In this document: positions 1-8,310 of the stretch, piece by piece
Position numbering within the stretch: the first letter of the stretch is position 1
Layout: every line of letters starts with the position of its first letter
Assembly (NCBI RefSeq): GCF_000373585.1
Contig: NZ_KB891940.1
Coordinates: forward strand, 180,610 to 244,609
DNA from: Streptomyces sp. MspMP-M5
GTDB lineage: Bacteria > Actinomycetota > Actinomycetes > Streptomycetales > Streptomycetaceae
Length of the DNA: 64,000 bases
Direction of reading: 5' to 3'
Program-made: the position numbers and the translations under genes
Notes under the pieces: generated by a model
What the model was told of the DNA's origin: nothing
What the model saw: the letters and a program-made list of their open reading frames with translations, nothing else
The model's database searches: none

Positions 1-2
1 GT

Positions 3-44
3 CCGGCCGACACCCTGGTCATCGGCCGCAAGCCGGCCGCTTGA
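3..44 (+). CDS. C-terminal end of an upstream gene (partial)
   Basis: A plus-strand reading frame is open from the window edge and stops with TGA at 42-44. It encodes PADTLVIGRKPAA. Only 13 residues are visible, so the product cannot be named. It ends 29 nt before the reductase gene on the same strand and probably shares its transcript. The BGC therefore continues to the left of this window. Confidence 0.5.
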   Translation, partial: PADTLVIGRKPAA

Positions 45-73
45 GAGCACGGCACGGAAGGGGGTGAGGCGTC

Positions 74-1063
74 ATGCTCGCGGTTTACTGTTCCCGGCCC
101 GACTCCGCCGACCCGCTGGGAGCCGTGGCGGTCGGTGACCGTCGCCGGCCACCGGTACCCGACGGGTGGACGGTGGTCCGGATGCTCACCGCGTCGCTGA
201 ACATGCGGGAGATCACCGTGCTCGGCGGCCGTGCGGGCGCAGGACAGCGGTACCCGATCATCCTGGGCAGCGACGGTTGCGGTGTGCTCGACGACGGCAC
301 CGAGGTGGTCGTGCACGCGTCCGTGGCCTCCCCCGGCTGGGCAGGGCCGGAGAGTCTGGACCCGGGGCGCACGGTCCTCTCCGAGCGGCACGATGGGACC
401 TTCGCGGAGTTCGCGGTGGTGCCGTACCGCAACGCGCTGCCGAAGCCGCCCGAGCTGTCGGCCGTTGACGCGGCGTGCCTGTCCACAGCGTGGCTGACCG
501 CGTACCGCATGCTGTTCGTCACCGCGGGTGCGGTGTCCGGGCAGACGGTGCTGGTCCGGGGCCGGCGGCGGCTCGGCACCATCGCCTCGGCGGCGATCGT
601 GCTCGCGAACGCGGCAGGCGTGCGCGTAGGGGTCGTTGGAGAGCCGGGCGACCGGGAACTGGCGTTGCGGCTCGGTGCGGACGTCTTCGAAACCGACTCC
701 CGCCTGCTTCCCGCACCCGTGGACGCCGTACTGGACGCCTCTGTCAGCGGAGTGGGCTGGCTGGACGACGTGGCCGCCGTACGCCCGCACGGGGCGGTGG
801 TCTGCGCGGGCTACCGGGCCGGCGGCGAAACGCTCCCGCAGAGCGCGGCGGACGCCATGAGGGACCTGGTGTTCCGGGAGATCCGGGTACTGGGCTCGGG
901 CATGGGAACGGCCGCGGACCTTCGGGACCTGATGGATTTCCTCGTCACCACTGGTGTGCGGCCCACCGTGGCCGACGTACTCGACATCCGTGAGGTGGGG
1001 CGCGGCATGCGAGCCATGCTCACCGGGGCGACGACCGGCAAGCTCGTCTTCCGGATCTCGTGA
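74..1063 (+). CDS. Medium-chain dehydrogenase/reductase (zinc-independent quinone/enoyl reductase type)
   Basis: The 329-residue protein has the MDR layout: an N-terminal GroES-like part (SLNMREITVLGG, then PIILGSDGCGVL near 60-72) and a C-terminal Rossmann part. The structural-zinc cysteine cluster of classical alcohol dehydrogenases is not seen, which favours a quinone- or enoyl-reductase-like enzyme. The nucleotide-binding turn, normally a glycine-rich GxGGVG, reads VLVRGRRRLGTIASAA near 159-174. Glycines are replaced by arginines, so cofactor use may be altered. The ATG follows the purine-rich stretch AGGGGGTGAGG. It probably reduces a BGC intermediate with NAD(P)H, but the substrate is unknown. 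A perfect 15-bp hairpin follows the gene. Confidence 0.85.
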   Translation: MLAVYCSRPDSADPLGAVAVGDRRRPPVPDGWTVVRMLTASLNMREITVLGGRAGAGQRYPIILGSDGCGVLDDGTEVVVHASVASPGWAGPESLDPGRTVLSERHDGTFAEFAVVPYRNALPKPPELSAVDAACLSTAWLTAYRMLFVTAGAVSGQTVLVRGRRRLGTIASAAIVLANAAGVRVGVVGEPGDRELALRLGADVFETDSRLLPAPVDAVLDASVSGVGWLDDVAAVRPHGAVVCAGYRAGGETLPQSAADAMRDLVFREIRVLGSGMGTAADLRDLMDFLVTTGVRPTVADVLDIREVGRGMRAMLTGATTGKLVFRIS

Positions 1064-1114
1064 GCGCGCCGCGCGTTGCGGCCCGCCGGACGCGGTGGAA
1101 CAACGTCACTTACG

Positions 1115-1154
1115 GTGGCCCCGGACCCGTGTGGTTCACCGGGTCCGGGGCCAC
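1115..1154. terminator. Bidirectional terminator hairpin
   Basis: A perfect 15-bp inverted repeat (arms 1115-1129 and 1140-1154, 10-nt loop) lies between the convergent reductase (ends 1063) and FAD monooxygenase (ends 1194) genes. There is no U-tract, as is usual in Streptomyces. Confidence 0.75.
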
Positions 1155-1193
1155 CCAACCCCTGCCTTGAGCCGTGCCGTCCCGCCGATCCGG

Positions 1194-2402
1194 TCAGCCG
1201 GACTGCCCGGTGCCGAGGAGGCGCTTGCTGCGCAGGATGCGTTCGGCGCCGGCCAGGGAGTCGCGGACGGCTTGATAGCCGTATTCCCGCATGGCGGTTT
1301 CGTACTGGGCGATGGCCGGTTGGACGAGCTCGGGGAAGTCCGCGACCTCGGCGAGGTTGCGCGCCAGGGCGGCGGCGTCACGCAGGGCGATGTTGGCGCC
1401 GACCCCGCCCACCGGGGTGGTGGCATGGACGGCGTCGCCGAGCAGGGTGACGCGGCCGGCCGGCCAGCTCGCTCCGGGGCGGCAGGCCCGTATCGCCAGG
1501 GGGAAGGTCACTGCTTCAAGTGACTCGGCCAGCATCCGCTGCACGATCGGGCTCCATTGGGCCGTCATGTCGCGTGCCTTGGCGTGCAGCCATTCCGGGG
1601 AGCCGCCGAAGAACTCCGCCGCGTCGACCCCGAACTGCTCGGCGGGGGCGATGAGGTTCCACTTGAGATAGTCGTCGACCGGGGTGATCTCGGCCCGCGG
1701 CGCGAACTGGGCGATTGCTTCGTCGATGGGCATCTGGGGCTGGAAGGACCCGAGTGCCAGGGTGCGGCCCTGCGGGCCGAGGACCGGCCGGGATCCGCCG
1801 AAGACGTTGTCCGGCAGCCACTTGCGGTTCTGTTCGTCGAGCATCAACTGCCCGTAGATCGACCACAGTCCGGTATCGATGAGCTCGGCGTCCGGAACGA
1901 GTTGGCCGCGCACCGCCGAATTGATCCCGTCGGCGCCGACGAGAACGTCCGCGATCCAGATGCTCCCGTCCCGGCAGTAGGCCACGACCCGGTCGTCGAC
2001 GAGCTCGTAGCGCTCGAATTCCTTGTTGAAGAAGATGTGCCCGGCCATCTGGGACATCAGGATCTGGCGGAGCGTGTGGCGGTTGACGACGATGCTCGCC
2101 GTCGCCTCGTCCACGGGCCGGGCGGGAACGGCGGAGTGCAGTTCGTTGAGGTTCTCGTCGAGCGTCACGCCGCGGGACTGGTAGGGCATGTTCGCCGTCG
2201 CGGTGACCAGCTGGTAGTGCTCCTCGTCCAGGCAGTCCGCGAGCGCCGCCCGGCCGTGCGCGTCTATCTTGAGCCGGAGGCCCTGGGCCCGGGCGTCCGG
2301 GGCGACGTCCCGTTCCAGCACCACCACTCCGATCCCTCTTTTGCGCAGTCCCTGCGCGAGGCACAGCCCGCCCACGCCGGCACCGGCTATCAGTACGTGC
2401 AT
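1194..2402 (-). CDS. FAD-dependent monooxygenase (aromatic hydroxylase family)
   Basis: The 402-residue protein has the flavoprotein hydroxylase signatures: a dinucleotide fold at the N-terminus (IAGAGVGGLCLA, residues 5-16), a middle DG motif (LVGADGINSAVRG), and the FAD-ribityl motif near the C-terminus (GDAVHATTPVGGVGANIAL). Such enzymes use NAD(P)H and O2 to hydroxylate or oxidatively rearrange aromatic or polyketide substrates. The ATG is preceded by GGAGGATGAG. It lies 105 nt downstream of the dikinase gene on the same strand, and both are downstream of the SARP regulator, so the three probably form one transcript. Tailoring of the BGC product is the likely role. Inactivation of an aromatic antibiotic, as with rifampicin monooxygenase, is an alternative. 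Confidence 0.88.
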   Translation of the reverse strand: MHVLIAGAGVGGLCLAQGLRKRGIGVVVLERDVAPDARAQGLRLKIDAHGRAALADCLDEEHYQLVTATANMPYQSRGVTLDENLNELHSAVPARPVDEATASIVVNRHTLRQILMSQMAGHIFFNKEFERYELVDDRVVAYCRDGSIWIADVLVGADGINSAVRGQLVPDAELIDTGLWSIYGQLMLDEQNRKWLPDNVFGGSRPVLGPQGRTLALGSFQPQMPIDEAIAQFAPRAEITPVDDYLKWNLIAPAEQFGVDAAEFFGGSPEWLHAKARDMTAQWSPIVQRMLAESLEAVTFPLAIRACRPGASWPAGRVTLLGDAVHATTPVGGVGANIALRDAAALARNLAEVADFPELVQPAIAQYETAMREYGYQAVRDSLAGAERILRSKRLLGTGQSG

Positions 2403-2507
2403 CTCATCCTCCAGGGGGTCGGTCGTCTCGACGCCGGTCGGCGGTTTCTTTTTCTCCTGCGTGCGCCTGGCGACGGCACCCCCAGGCCGGCAGGCCCGCT
2501 TGCGGCA

Positions 2508-4967
2508 TCAGTCCTGGCACTGCTCGGCGCGTCGGGCGGCGAGGGAAGTGCCGGCCGGCCGAACGGTGCCGGCGGTCCCGTCCACCTCGATCAGGCCGCC
2601 GTCGGGCAGGACGGTGGTGGCGTCGCCCGTGGCGACCACCGCGGGGATGCCGTACTCGCGGGCGAGGATCGCCGGATGGGACAACAGGCTGCCGTTGTCG
2701 GTGACGAGGCCACCGAGGTTGGGGAAGAGCACTGCCCACTGCGCGGTGGTGTCCTGGCAGACGAGCACGTCACCCTTGCGCACCCGGCCGAAGTCCCGCG
2801 GGCCGCGGACGATACGGGCGGGGCCGACGGTCCGGCCCGCGGAGGCGCCGAGCCCGCCGAGTCCGTCCGTCTGTGGCGCTTCCTGCGGTGTGGCCTGCAT
2901 CTGGCGTGCCACCCACATGGCGACATCCGTCACGTGTCGGATGTCTGCGGGAAGTTCGGTCGTGTCAGGCTCCGGGGCCGGTCCGGCGGGCGGGGTGCCG
3001 TGGAAACGCGGCCCGGGGTGGGCGAGGGCCCAGTGGTGCTGTGCTCGGCCGAGCCGTACCTCCTGGCGGAGGTCGGCGGAGTTGCCGAGTGCGTCCAGGG
3101 CCCGGTCGAGCGAGACGTGGAAGACGTCCTCTTGCCGGTCCATTCGGCCCGCCGCCACCAGGCGGGCACCGATTTCCAGGGCGGCGTAGCGGAGCAACGC
3201 CCATACGGACACGGCAAGATGGGATTTCTCGTCGCGGATGGGCGTGCTGAGCTCGACGGCGGCAAGCGCCGCGGCGAGGGTTTGCTGTTCGGTAGCCGAC
3301 CGAGAGGCGAGCCGGCGTTCCAGTTCGGCGCGCAGCGGGCGGACACGGCGGGCCAGGGCGGCGCGGCGATCTTCGAAGTCGAAGGGTTGGTCGAGTCGCG
3401 CGGCCACCATGGCGAGGACCATGGCGGGCCGTTCGGCGAAGGTGGGCTCGGTGAGATCGAAGCCCGGACTGCGGTGGCCGTGCTCGTCGAGATACGACGC
3501 GAACGCCTCCGCGAAGTGCGGGTTGAGCGAGTGGAGGTGTTCGCGGGCGCCCGCTGTGTCGCGTTCCAGTTCCGCACGGAGAACGGGGTCGGCGGCGGCC
3601 TGCCTGGACAGCTCACCCAGCGCGACGACGGCGCCCATGTGTACGCCGACCAGCCCACCGCGCACCGGCAGGGGGTCGCCGGGCGGCCAGTCGACGATGC
3701 GCTGTGCCAGCATGCCGAGTTCCGCGCTGAGGAACATGGCGGCTCCGGCCAGCCGGAAGTAGACATCGTGGAATTCCGTGAAGAGCGTGGACACCTCCTC
3801 GGCATGGGCTGCCAGCGCCGGGCCGTGCAGTCCTCGGAGGTCCCTTTGGCGCAGGTTCCTGATGCGCGCTGCGTAGGTCGGCTTCCACTCGGACTCCCAC
3901 CGTTTGACGAGGGCGAGGGGCACGCCGTCCGCGACCTGTTCGGCGATGCGGTGCGTGTTCCGGGCCTTTGCGGGCTCGGAGTTGAGGTACACCCAGCCGC
4001 CGATGTCCGTTGCGGTCAGCGCGGCTCCGGTGGTGAAGGCGAACAGGTGTCGTGCGGAGGACGACAGCACGGGCAGGTACACGGAGGATTCCAGGCGCGG
4101 CCGCGGGGCCGGAGACCGTGGATCCCGGACGTGGAACCCCGGCGGTACCTCTACGGTTCCCGGTGTCGGATGGCCCGCGAGCGTGGTGATGGGGCGTGCC
4201 TGGAGGAGCCACAACGTGCCGTCGGCGAACGCCCATTCCACGTCCTGGGGCGTACCGAAATGCTCGGTGGCCCGGTCGGCGAGCTGGGCCACCTCACGTG
4301 CCTGCGCCTCGGTGACCGCCTTGCCGGAGCCGGATACCAGTCGGGCCGCGCCGTCCCGGACGGACCACTCGTCGGCGACGCTCTCGCCCGCCATCAGCCG
4401 GTCGCCGAGACCTGTCACGGCGCTCACCAGGGTCTCGTCGCGGTCGCCGGTGACGGGATTGGTGCTGAAGGCCGCACCCGCCGCGGTGGCGGGGACCATG
4501 GCCTGGATGAGGACGCCGACGCGTGCGGAGGCTTCCGCGCCGTCGCGGTAGGCGGCGAGGTGGTCGGAGAACGCAGAGGCCCAGCAGTGCCGGAGCGCCT
4601 TGGCCACAGCCTTGGCGCCGACCACGTTGAGCACCGACTCGTATTGGCCGGCGAACGACCGTCCCGCCGAATCCTCCTCGACTCCGGACGACCGGACCGC
4701 GACGGGCACGCCGCCGAGTGCGTCCAGCGCTGCCGACAACTCCGCGCACAGGGACGACGGGAGTGGGGCGGTACGGATGCGCTCCACGGCAGCGCGTGGG
4801 TCGTCGCCGACGCCGTCGAGTACTTCCGCGAGCACCTGCCAGGGCACCGCGAACCCGTCGGGCACGCGGAAGCCGGCGTGGCGTGCCGCGCCGAGTACCG
4901 CGGCTTTCCTGCCGACCCGGTCGGTGTCGTCGAGGCGGAGTCGGGCGAGTTGAATGAGGTGGGCCAT
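2508..4967 (-). CDS. PEP-utilising dikinase resembling rifampicin phosphotransferase / PEP synthase
   Basis: The 819-residue protein has three parts. First is an N-terminal ATP-grasp domain (PPDK/PEP-synthase type; K21 in the GRKAAVLG turn, and AVRSSGVEEDSAGRSFAGQY with the conserved Arg). A long middle domain follows. Last is a C-terminal swivelling His domain (VTDNGSLLSHPAILAREYG) with phosphocarrier His764. Length and order match Rph-type antibiotic phosphotransferases, which split ATP into AMP and Pi and put the beta phosphate on a hydroxyl. PEP synthase itself carries a PEP-binding barrel motif that I do not recognise here. It may phosphorylate the pathway product or an intermediate, for self-protection or as activation for dehydration. 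Position between SARP and FAD monooxygenase places it in the BGC. Substrate is unknown. Confidence 0.8.
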   Translation of the reverse strand: MAHLIQLARLRLDDTDRVGRKAAVLGAARHAGFRVPDGFAVPWQVLAEVLDGVGDDPRAAVERIRTAPLPSSLCAELSAALDALGGVPVAVRSSGVEEDSAGRSFAGQYESVLNVVGAKAVAKALRHCWASAFSDHLAAYRDGAEASARVGVLIQAMVPATAAGAAFSTNPVTGDRDETLVSAVTGLGDRLMAGESVADEWSVRDGAARLVSGSGKAVTEAQAREVAQLADRATEHFGTPQDVEWAFADGTLWLLQARPITTLAGHPTPGTVEVPPGFHVRDPRSPAPRPRLESSVYLPVLSSSARHLFAFTTGAALTATDIGGWVYLNSEPAKARNTHRIAEQVADGVPLALVKRWESEWKPTYAARIRNLRQRDLRGLHGPALAAHAEEVSTLFTEFHDVYFRLAGAAMFLSAELGMLAQRIVDWPPGDPLPVRGGLVGVHMGAVVALGELSRQAAADPVLRAELERDTAGAREHLHSLNPHFAEAFASYLDEHGHRSPGFDLTEPTFAERPAMVLAMVAARLDQPFDFEDRRAALARRVRPLRAELERRLASRSATEQQTLAAALAAVELSTPIRDEKSHLAVSVWALLRYAALEIGARLVAAGRMDRQEDVFHVSLDRALDALGNSADLRQEVRLGRAQHHWALAHPGPRFHGTPPAGPAPEPDTTELPADIRHVTDVAMWVARQMQATPQEAPQTDGLGGLGASAGRTVGPARIVRGPRDFGRVRKGDVLVCQDTTAQWAVLFPNLGGLVTDNGSLLSHPAILAREYGIPAVVATGDATTVLPDGGLIEVDGTAGTVRPAGTSLAARRAEQCQD

Positions 4968-5384
4968 CGGCTTGGTGACTCTCCCGTCGAGAGGTGTCCC
5001 GCGCGTGGCGGGAGTGGCGGGTCATGGACTGGCGGGCTTGCCGGCAGGGACGTCGTCGGAGTCGGTCCTGAGCTTCTCGGAGGTGCGGGGCACGGGTTCC
5101 CGGCGGGCATGACGCGCATCGCCGCGTCGGATGTCACGAACGTCCCGATGGCCGTCGTCAGCGTGCGCTGCCGCGACCGGTACCCCGGGTGCTCCCCAGG
5201 CCGTCTCGCCGTGGGTGCCCAGATCACACCGACGTGAGTGCCATCTGTCGTCCTCGCCTCTCGTTTCCGGTTCGTCAGCAGTCTTTCCACCGGCCCCTCG
5301 GCCGTGTAGTGGTATGTCTACGGACTTTGTCGGGAGATTTCTCCTGGGCGCCGTGCTCCGGGCCGGTGCGACGGTTTCGCCCGT
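4968..5384. other. Intergenic region between SARP gene and dikinase gene
   Basis: This 417-bp stretch has no convincing gene on either strand. It lies between two minus-strand genes. The part around 5300-5340 is less GC-rich than its surroundings and could hold a minus-strand promoter for the dikinase/monooxygenase pair. I see no clear hairpin or operator. Confidence 0.4.
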
Positions 5385-7313
5385 TCAGGTTCCGACAGCG
5401 CGCACGATGGCGATGTCGCCGTTCATCAGGTCATCGATGAAGGAACGGACCAGCGGAGGCATGATGTAGCTGCCCGGACCGATGCCGGCAGCCACCGAGC
5501 GCAGAAACCGTAGCTGTTTCAGCTGGGTGAGGACACGGTCGGCCTGGAGACGGCTCCAGCCGCATAGTTCAGCGATCCGCACCGACGTCATCGAGGTGAG
5601 ATCGGAGATCGCCATCATGGTCAGGGCCTTGCGGCCCTGACCGTCGAGCAGGCGGTAACCGACGGAGTAGGTCTCGCGGATGTCCCATTCCCCGAAGCGG
5701 AGTTCCTCCAGGCGGGCTTCGGGGTCAGCCAGCCGCTGGGCGGCTTCCGTCAGCGACGTGTATACGCCGGTGGTCAGTTTTGCGGCCACGATGCGCAGTG
5801 CCACCGGAAGCTGGTCGCACGACCGGGCGATGTCGCGGGCGACGTCCTCCTCGCCGGCCATGCGTTCCACGCCGACCATCGAGCTCAGGATCGCCACGCA
5901 CTCGTTCAGCGAGGGGGCGTCCAGCCGGAACGACCGTGCCCCTTCCAGGCCGCCGACGGCCAGTTGCGTTCCCGTGATGAGGACTGTACTGCCTGGTCGC
6001 GACGTCAGCAGCGGGCGTACCTGGGCGCGGGAGCCCGCGTTGTCCAGCAGGATGAGGACCTCGTGCTGCCCGGTCCAGCTCCGGAACAGCTGGGAACGCT
6101 CGTCGAGGTCGGCCGGGATCTCCTCGCCCTTGAAGCCGGCACCGCGCAGGAACCGGCCGAGCACCTGGTACGGCTCGACGGTTCCGCCGCCGAGGTCGGC
6201 GTAGAGCTGGCCGTGACAGAAGCGCTCCCTGATTTCGTGGCACACGCGGACCGCGAGCGCGGATTTTCCCGTGCCTGGACTGCCCGTCAGGGTCACGACG
6301 GTGGGCGCCAGCGTGTTCTGGTCGGGCGTCAGGAGCCGGCCCAGTTGCTCTATCTCGGCCTCGCGACCAGTGAATTCCGCGATATTGCCGGGGAGTTGTG
6401 CGGGGGAGATCGTCTCCCGCGTCTGCCAAGCCGACTCGATCTCACTGACAGCGCTGGAGTCGGCGGTCAAAATCTTGCGCTGGAGTTCCTGCAGGCTGGC
6501 TGAGGGGTCGATGCCGAGCTCGTCCTGGAGATTCCTCCGGATCGTCTGGTACACGACCAGCGCGTCGGAGCGTCTCCCCGTTCTCTGCAGGCCCACCATG
6601 AGTTTCGCATGAAGATTCTCGTGATACGGGTGCTCGGCACACAGGGATTTGAGCTCGGCGACGATTTCCTGGTGGTAGCCCAATCGCAGCTTGGCCTCGA
6701 TCCTCAGCTCCACCGCCTGGAGCACGGATTCGGCGATCTGGCCCAGACAGGAATCAATTATCTCGCCTCCGATCACATCGTTCAGCGGTGCCGTCGGGCA
6801 CATATCGAGTGCCTTGGTCACGACGTCGAGGGCGGCCTCGTCGGCGCCTTCCTGAAGATGACCTCTGGCTTGGTCGACCAGGCTACGGAAAATGTCCAAG
6901 TCCAGTTCGGTGGGCCCGAGTCGAAGTTCGTACCCGACTGGCTTGGTAAGGAGAATCTCCTTGCTGTTGAGGCCGCTCTGCGTGATTATCCGCCGCAACT
7001 GGTACATGTAAGTCTGCAGGGTCGCCGTGGCGCTTACCGGCGGGTCCTGCCCCCAGATTTCGCTGACCAGCGATTCGATCGCCACCACTCTGTTCCGCCG
7101 GAGTGCGAGATGGGCGATGATCGTCCGCAGTTTCGGCGCTGTCGGCGTGACGTCGACGCCTCCGACGATGAGACTCAAGGGACTGAGCACCGAAATCATC
7201 AACGGCAATGCGCCCGCTTTTCCGGTGTCGCGGTCTACTCGAGGACTGTCTGATTCGCTTCTGTTGCTGTCAGTGACATAGAGGTCACCCGGCGTGTCTT
7301 TGCGCTCCCACAT
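5385..7313 (-). CDS. SARP-family transcriptional activator with NB-ARC ATPase domain (AfsR-like)
   Basis: The protein (about 642 residues) starts with an OmpR-type winged-helix domain (roughly 40-130), followed by the bacterial transcriptional activation domain (roughly 137-285) and an NB-ARC ATPase module with Walker A GSPGTGKS at 344-351. This is the large AfsR-type SARP layout without the TPR tail of full AfsR. SARPs bind direct heptamer repeats near -35 and switch on biosynthetic genes, so this is the likely pathway-specific activator. I chose ATG 7313 because GGGGGAGAGC lies just upstream. ATG 7199 (MISVLSPL) is the next option and also keeps the DNA-binding domain. Genes downstream on the same strand encode the dikinase and FAD monooxygenase. 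Confidence 0.88.
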   Translation of the reverse strand: MWERKDTPGDLYVTDSNRSESDSPRVDRDTGKAGALPLMISVLSPLSLIVGGVDVTPTAPKLRTIIAHLALRRNRVVAIESLVSEIWGQDPPVSATATLQTYMYQLRRIITQSGLNSKEILLTKPVGYELRLGPTELDLDIFRSLVDQARGHLQEGADEAALDVVTKALDMCPTAPLNDVIGGEIIDSCLGQIAESVLQAVELRIEAKLRLGYHQEIVAELKSLCAEHPYHENLHAKLMVGLQRTGRRSDALVVYQTIRRNLQDELGIDPSASLQELQRKILTADSSAVSEIESAWQTRETISPAQLPGNIAEFTGREAEIEQLGRLLTPDQNTLAPTVVTLTGSPGTGKSALAVRVCHEIRERFCHGQLYADLGGGTVEPYQVLGRFLRGAGFKGEEIPADLDERSQLFRSWTGQHEVLILLDNAGSRAQVRPLLTSRPGSTVLITGTQLAVGGLEGARSFRLDAPSLNECVAILSSMVGVERMAGEEDVARDIARSCDQLPVALRIVAAKLTTGVYTSLTEAAQRLADPEARLEELRFGEWDIRETYSVGYRLLDGQGRKALTMMAISDLTSMTSVRIAELCGWSRLQADRVLTQLKQLRFLRSVAAGIGPGSYIMPPLVRSFIDDLMNGDIAIVRAVGT

Positions 7314-8239
7314 ATCGAACAGCTCTCCCCCGTGCCACGCTTCCTGCTGGGTGGTCAATCCCAAGTTGGGGCAGCGTGGATTCGGCCATGTACACGTTCG
7401 ACACCTTCTGGCTGATGACCGCCAAAAACCAGGTGTCCTATGCATCACAAGATCTCATACGGACATGAGTTCCCCTGCGTACATGGCTCGATTGTTTCCC
7501 TCTGTCCGACAGTGGACGAGCTGGTCGATGGTTCACGGAGGGCGTGCACCCCTCTGTGCATGGAGGATAAATAGGCTTAAGTCGGACAAAACGAGGACGC
7601 TCCTGCAAGTCTCAGTGTTTTTCACGGCCGCCCGGCCGCCCGCCGGTCCGCATCGCCATTTGCATGCATTTACCATTTCTTTGCGAGGATGTTAACTTGG
7701 GGTTCAGTATCAGCCTTTCGGTGTACAGATCTGGCCTGTACTGAGGGTTCGTTTCGCTGAATGGCTCTGCGGCGCAGGAAAAGCGGGAGCGGCATGAGCC
7801 TGGAGCCTTTTCGCGTGCGCCTCACGAGGGTGAGGATCGTGGCAGCCGCCAACCTGAGCCCGTTTGGACCGATCCGGGCATGCCCAAAGCCCGCGCGAGT
7901 AAAGACCTCTCGGCAACGTGCTGGTCGCGGTGCGTGACGGCGCTTTCTCGGCCGTTAGTGTCCCGGCGTCAGTGAGGGTGAAGCCCCTGGTTGGTGCCTC
8001 GGTCCACCGTGTGAATTCCGCTCACGGGTGTCGGGCGGGCTCGGGGTGTTTGTTCGTGATGCGGGCGGTGGTGATCGCCGGACTTCCCAGCGCCGGTGCG
8101 GGGGAACGTGGAGGGTGCGGCAGCAACGCAGGCCGACGCAAGGGCCGATGTGAAGCCGTAGGCCGCGCCGACCTTACTGAGCCTGTACCGGTCCACACCT
8201 TGGAGTCGGAGATCTCCTCCAGCACGAAAGGGGCGACAA
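7314..8239. other. Long non-coding region upstream of the SARP gene
   Basis: About 0.9 kb without a credible gene; frames on both strands lack actinobacterial codon bias. The part from 7440 to 7740 is clearly less GC-rich than the window average and should hold the SARP promoter. It has a short repetitive patch (GCATTTGCATGCATTT near 7660-7677). The right end grades into a glycosyltransferase relic on the minus strand. Confidence 0.45.
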
Positions 8240-8283
8240 CAGCCGTTCCCCAGAGCCCAGGTGACGAACAAAGCACGCACCAC
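8240..8283 (-). pseudogene. Relic: start of a GT1 glycosyltransferase gene
   Basis: Minus-strand translation from GTG 8280 reads VRALFVTWAL, nearly the same as the first ten residues of the two intact glycosyltransferases at 23788 (MRALFITWAW) and 25064 (MRALFITWPW). A ribosome-binding-like GGGGGAGCG precedes it. After about ten codons all similarity to the family stops in every frame. It starts 27 nt downstream of the condensation gene, on the same strand. This looks like the 5-prime stub of a deleted fourth glycosyltransferase gene. Confidence 0.5.
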
Positions 8284-8310
8284 CGCTCCCCCTGGGAGTG
8301 CCGGCCCGGG

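Noticed and set aside
2508..4967. Housekeeping PEP synthase
   Set aside because: The characteristic PEP-binding barrel motif was not recognised, and the gene is embedded in a BGC between SARP and FAD monooxygenase. Rph-like is preferred, though the name is not certain.
1557..5237. A 1226-codon open frame on the plus strand
   Set aside because: It runs antisense across the FAD monooxygenase and dikinase genes. Its translation is low-complexity Gly/Arg/Glu/Val-rich without any family motif. High GC keeps stops rare in such shadow frames.
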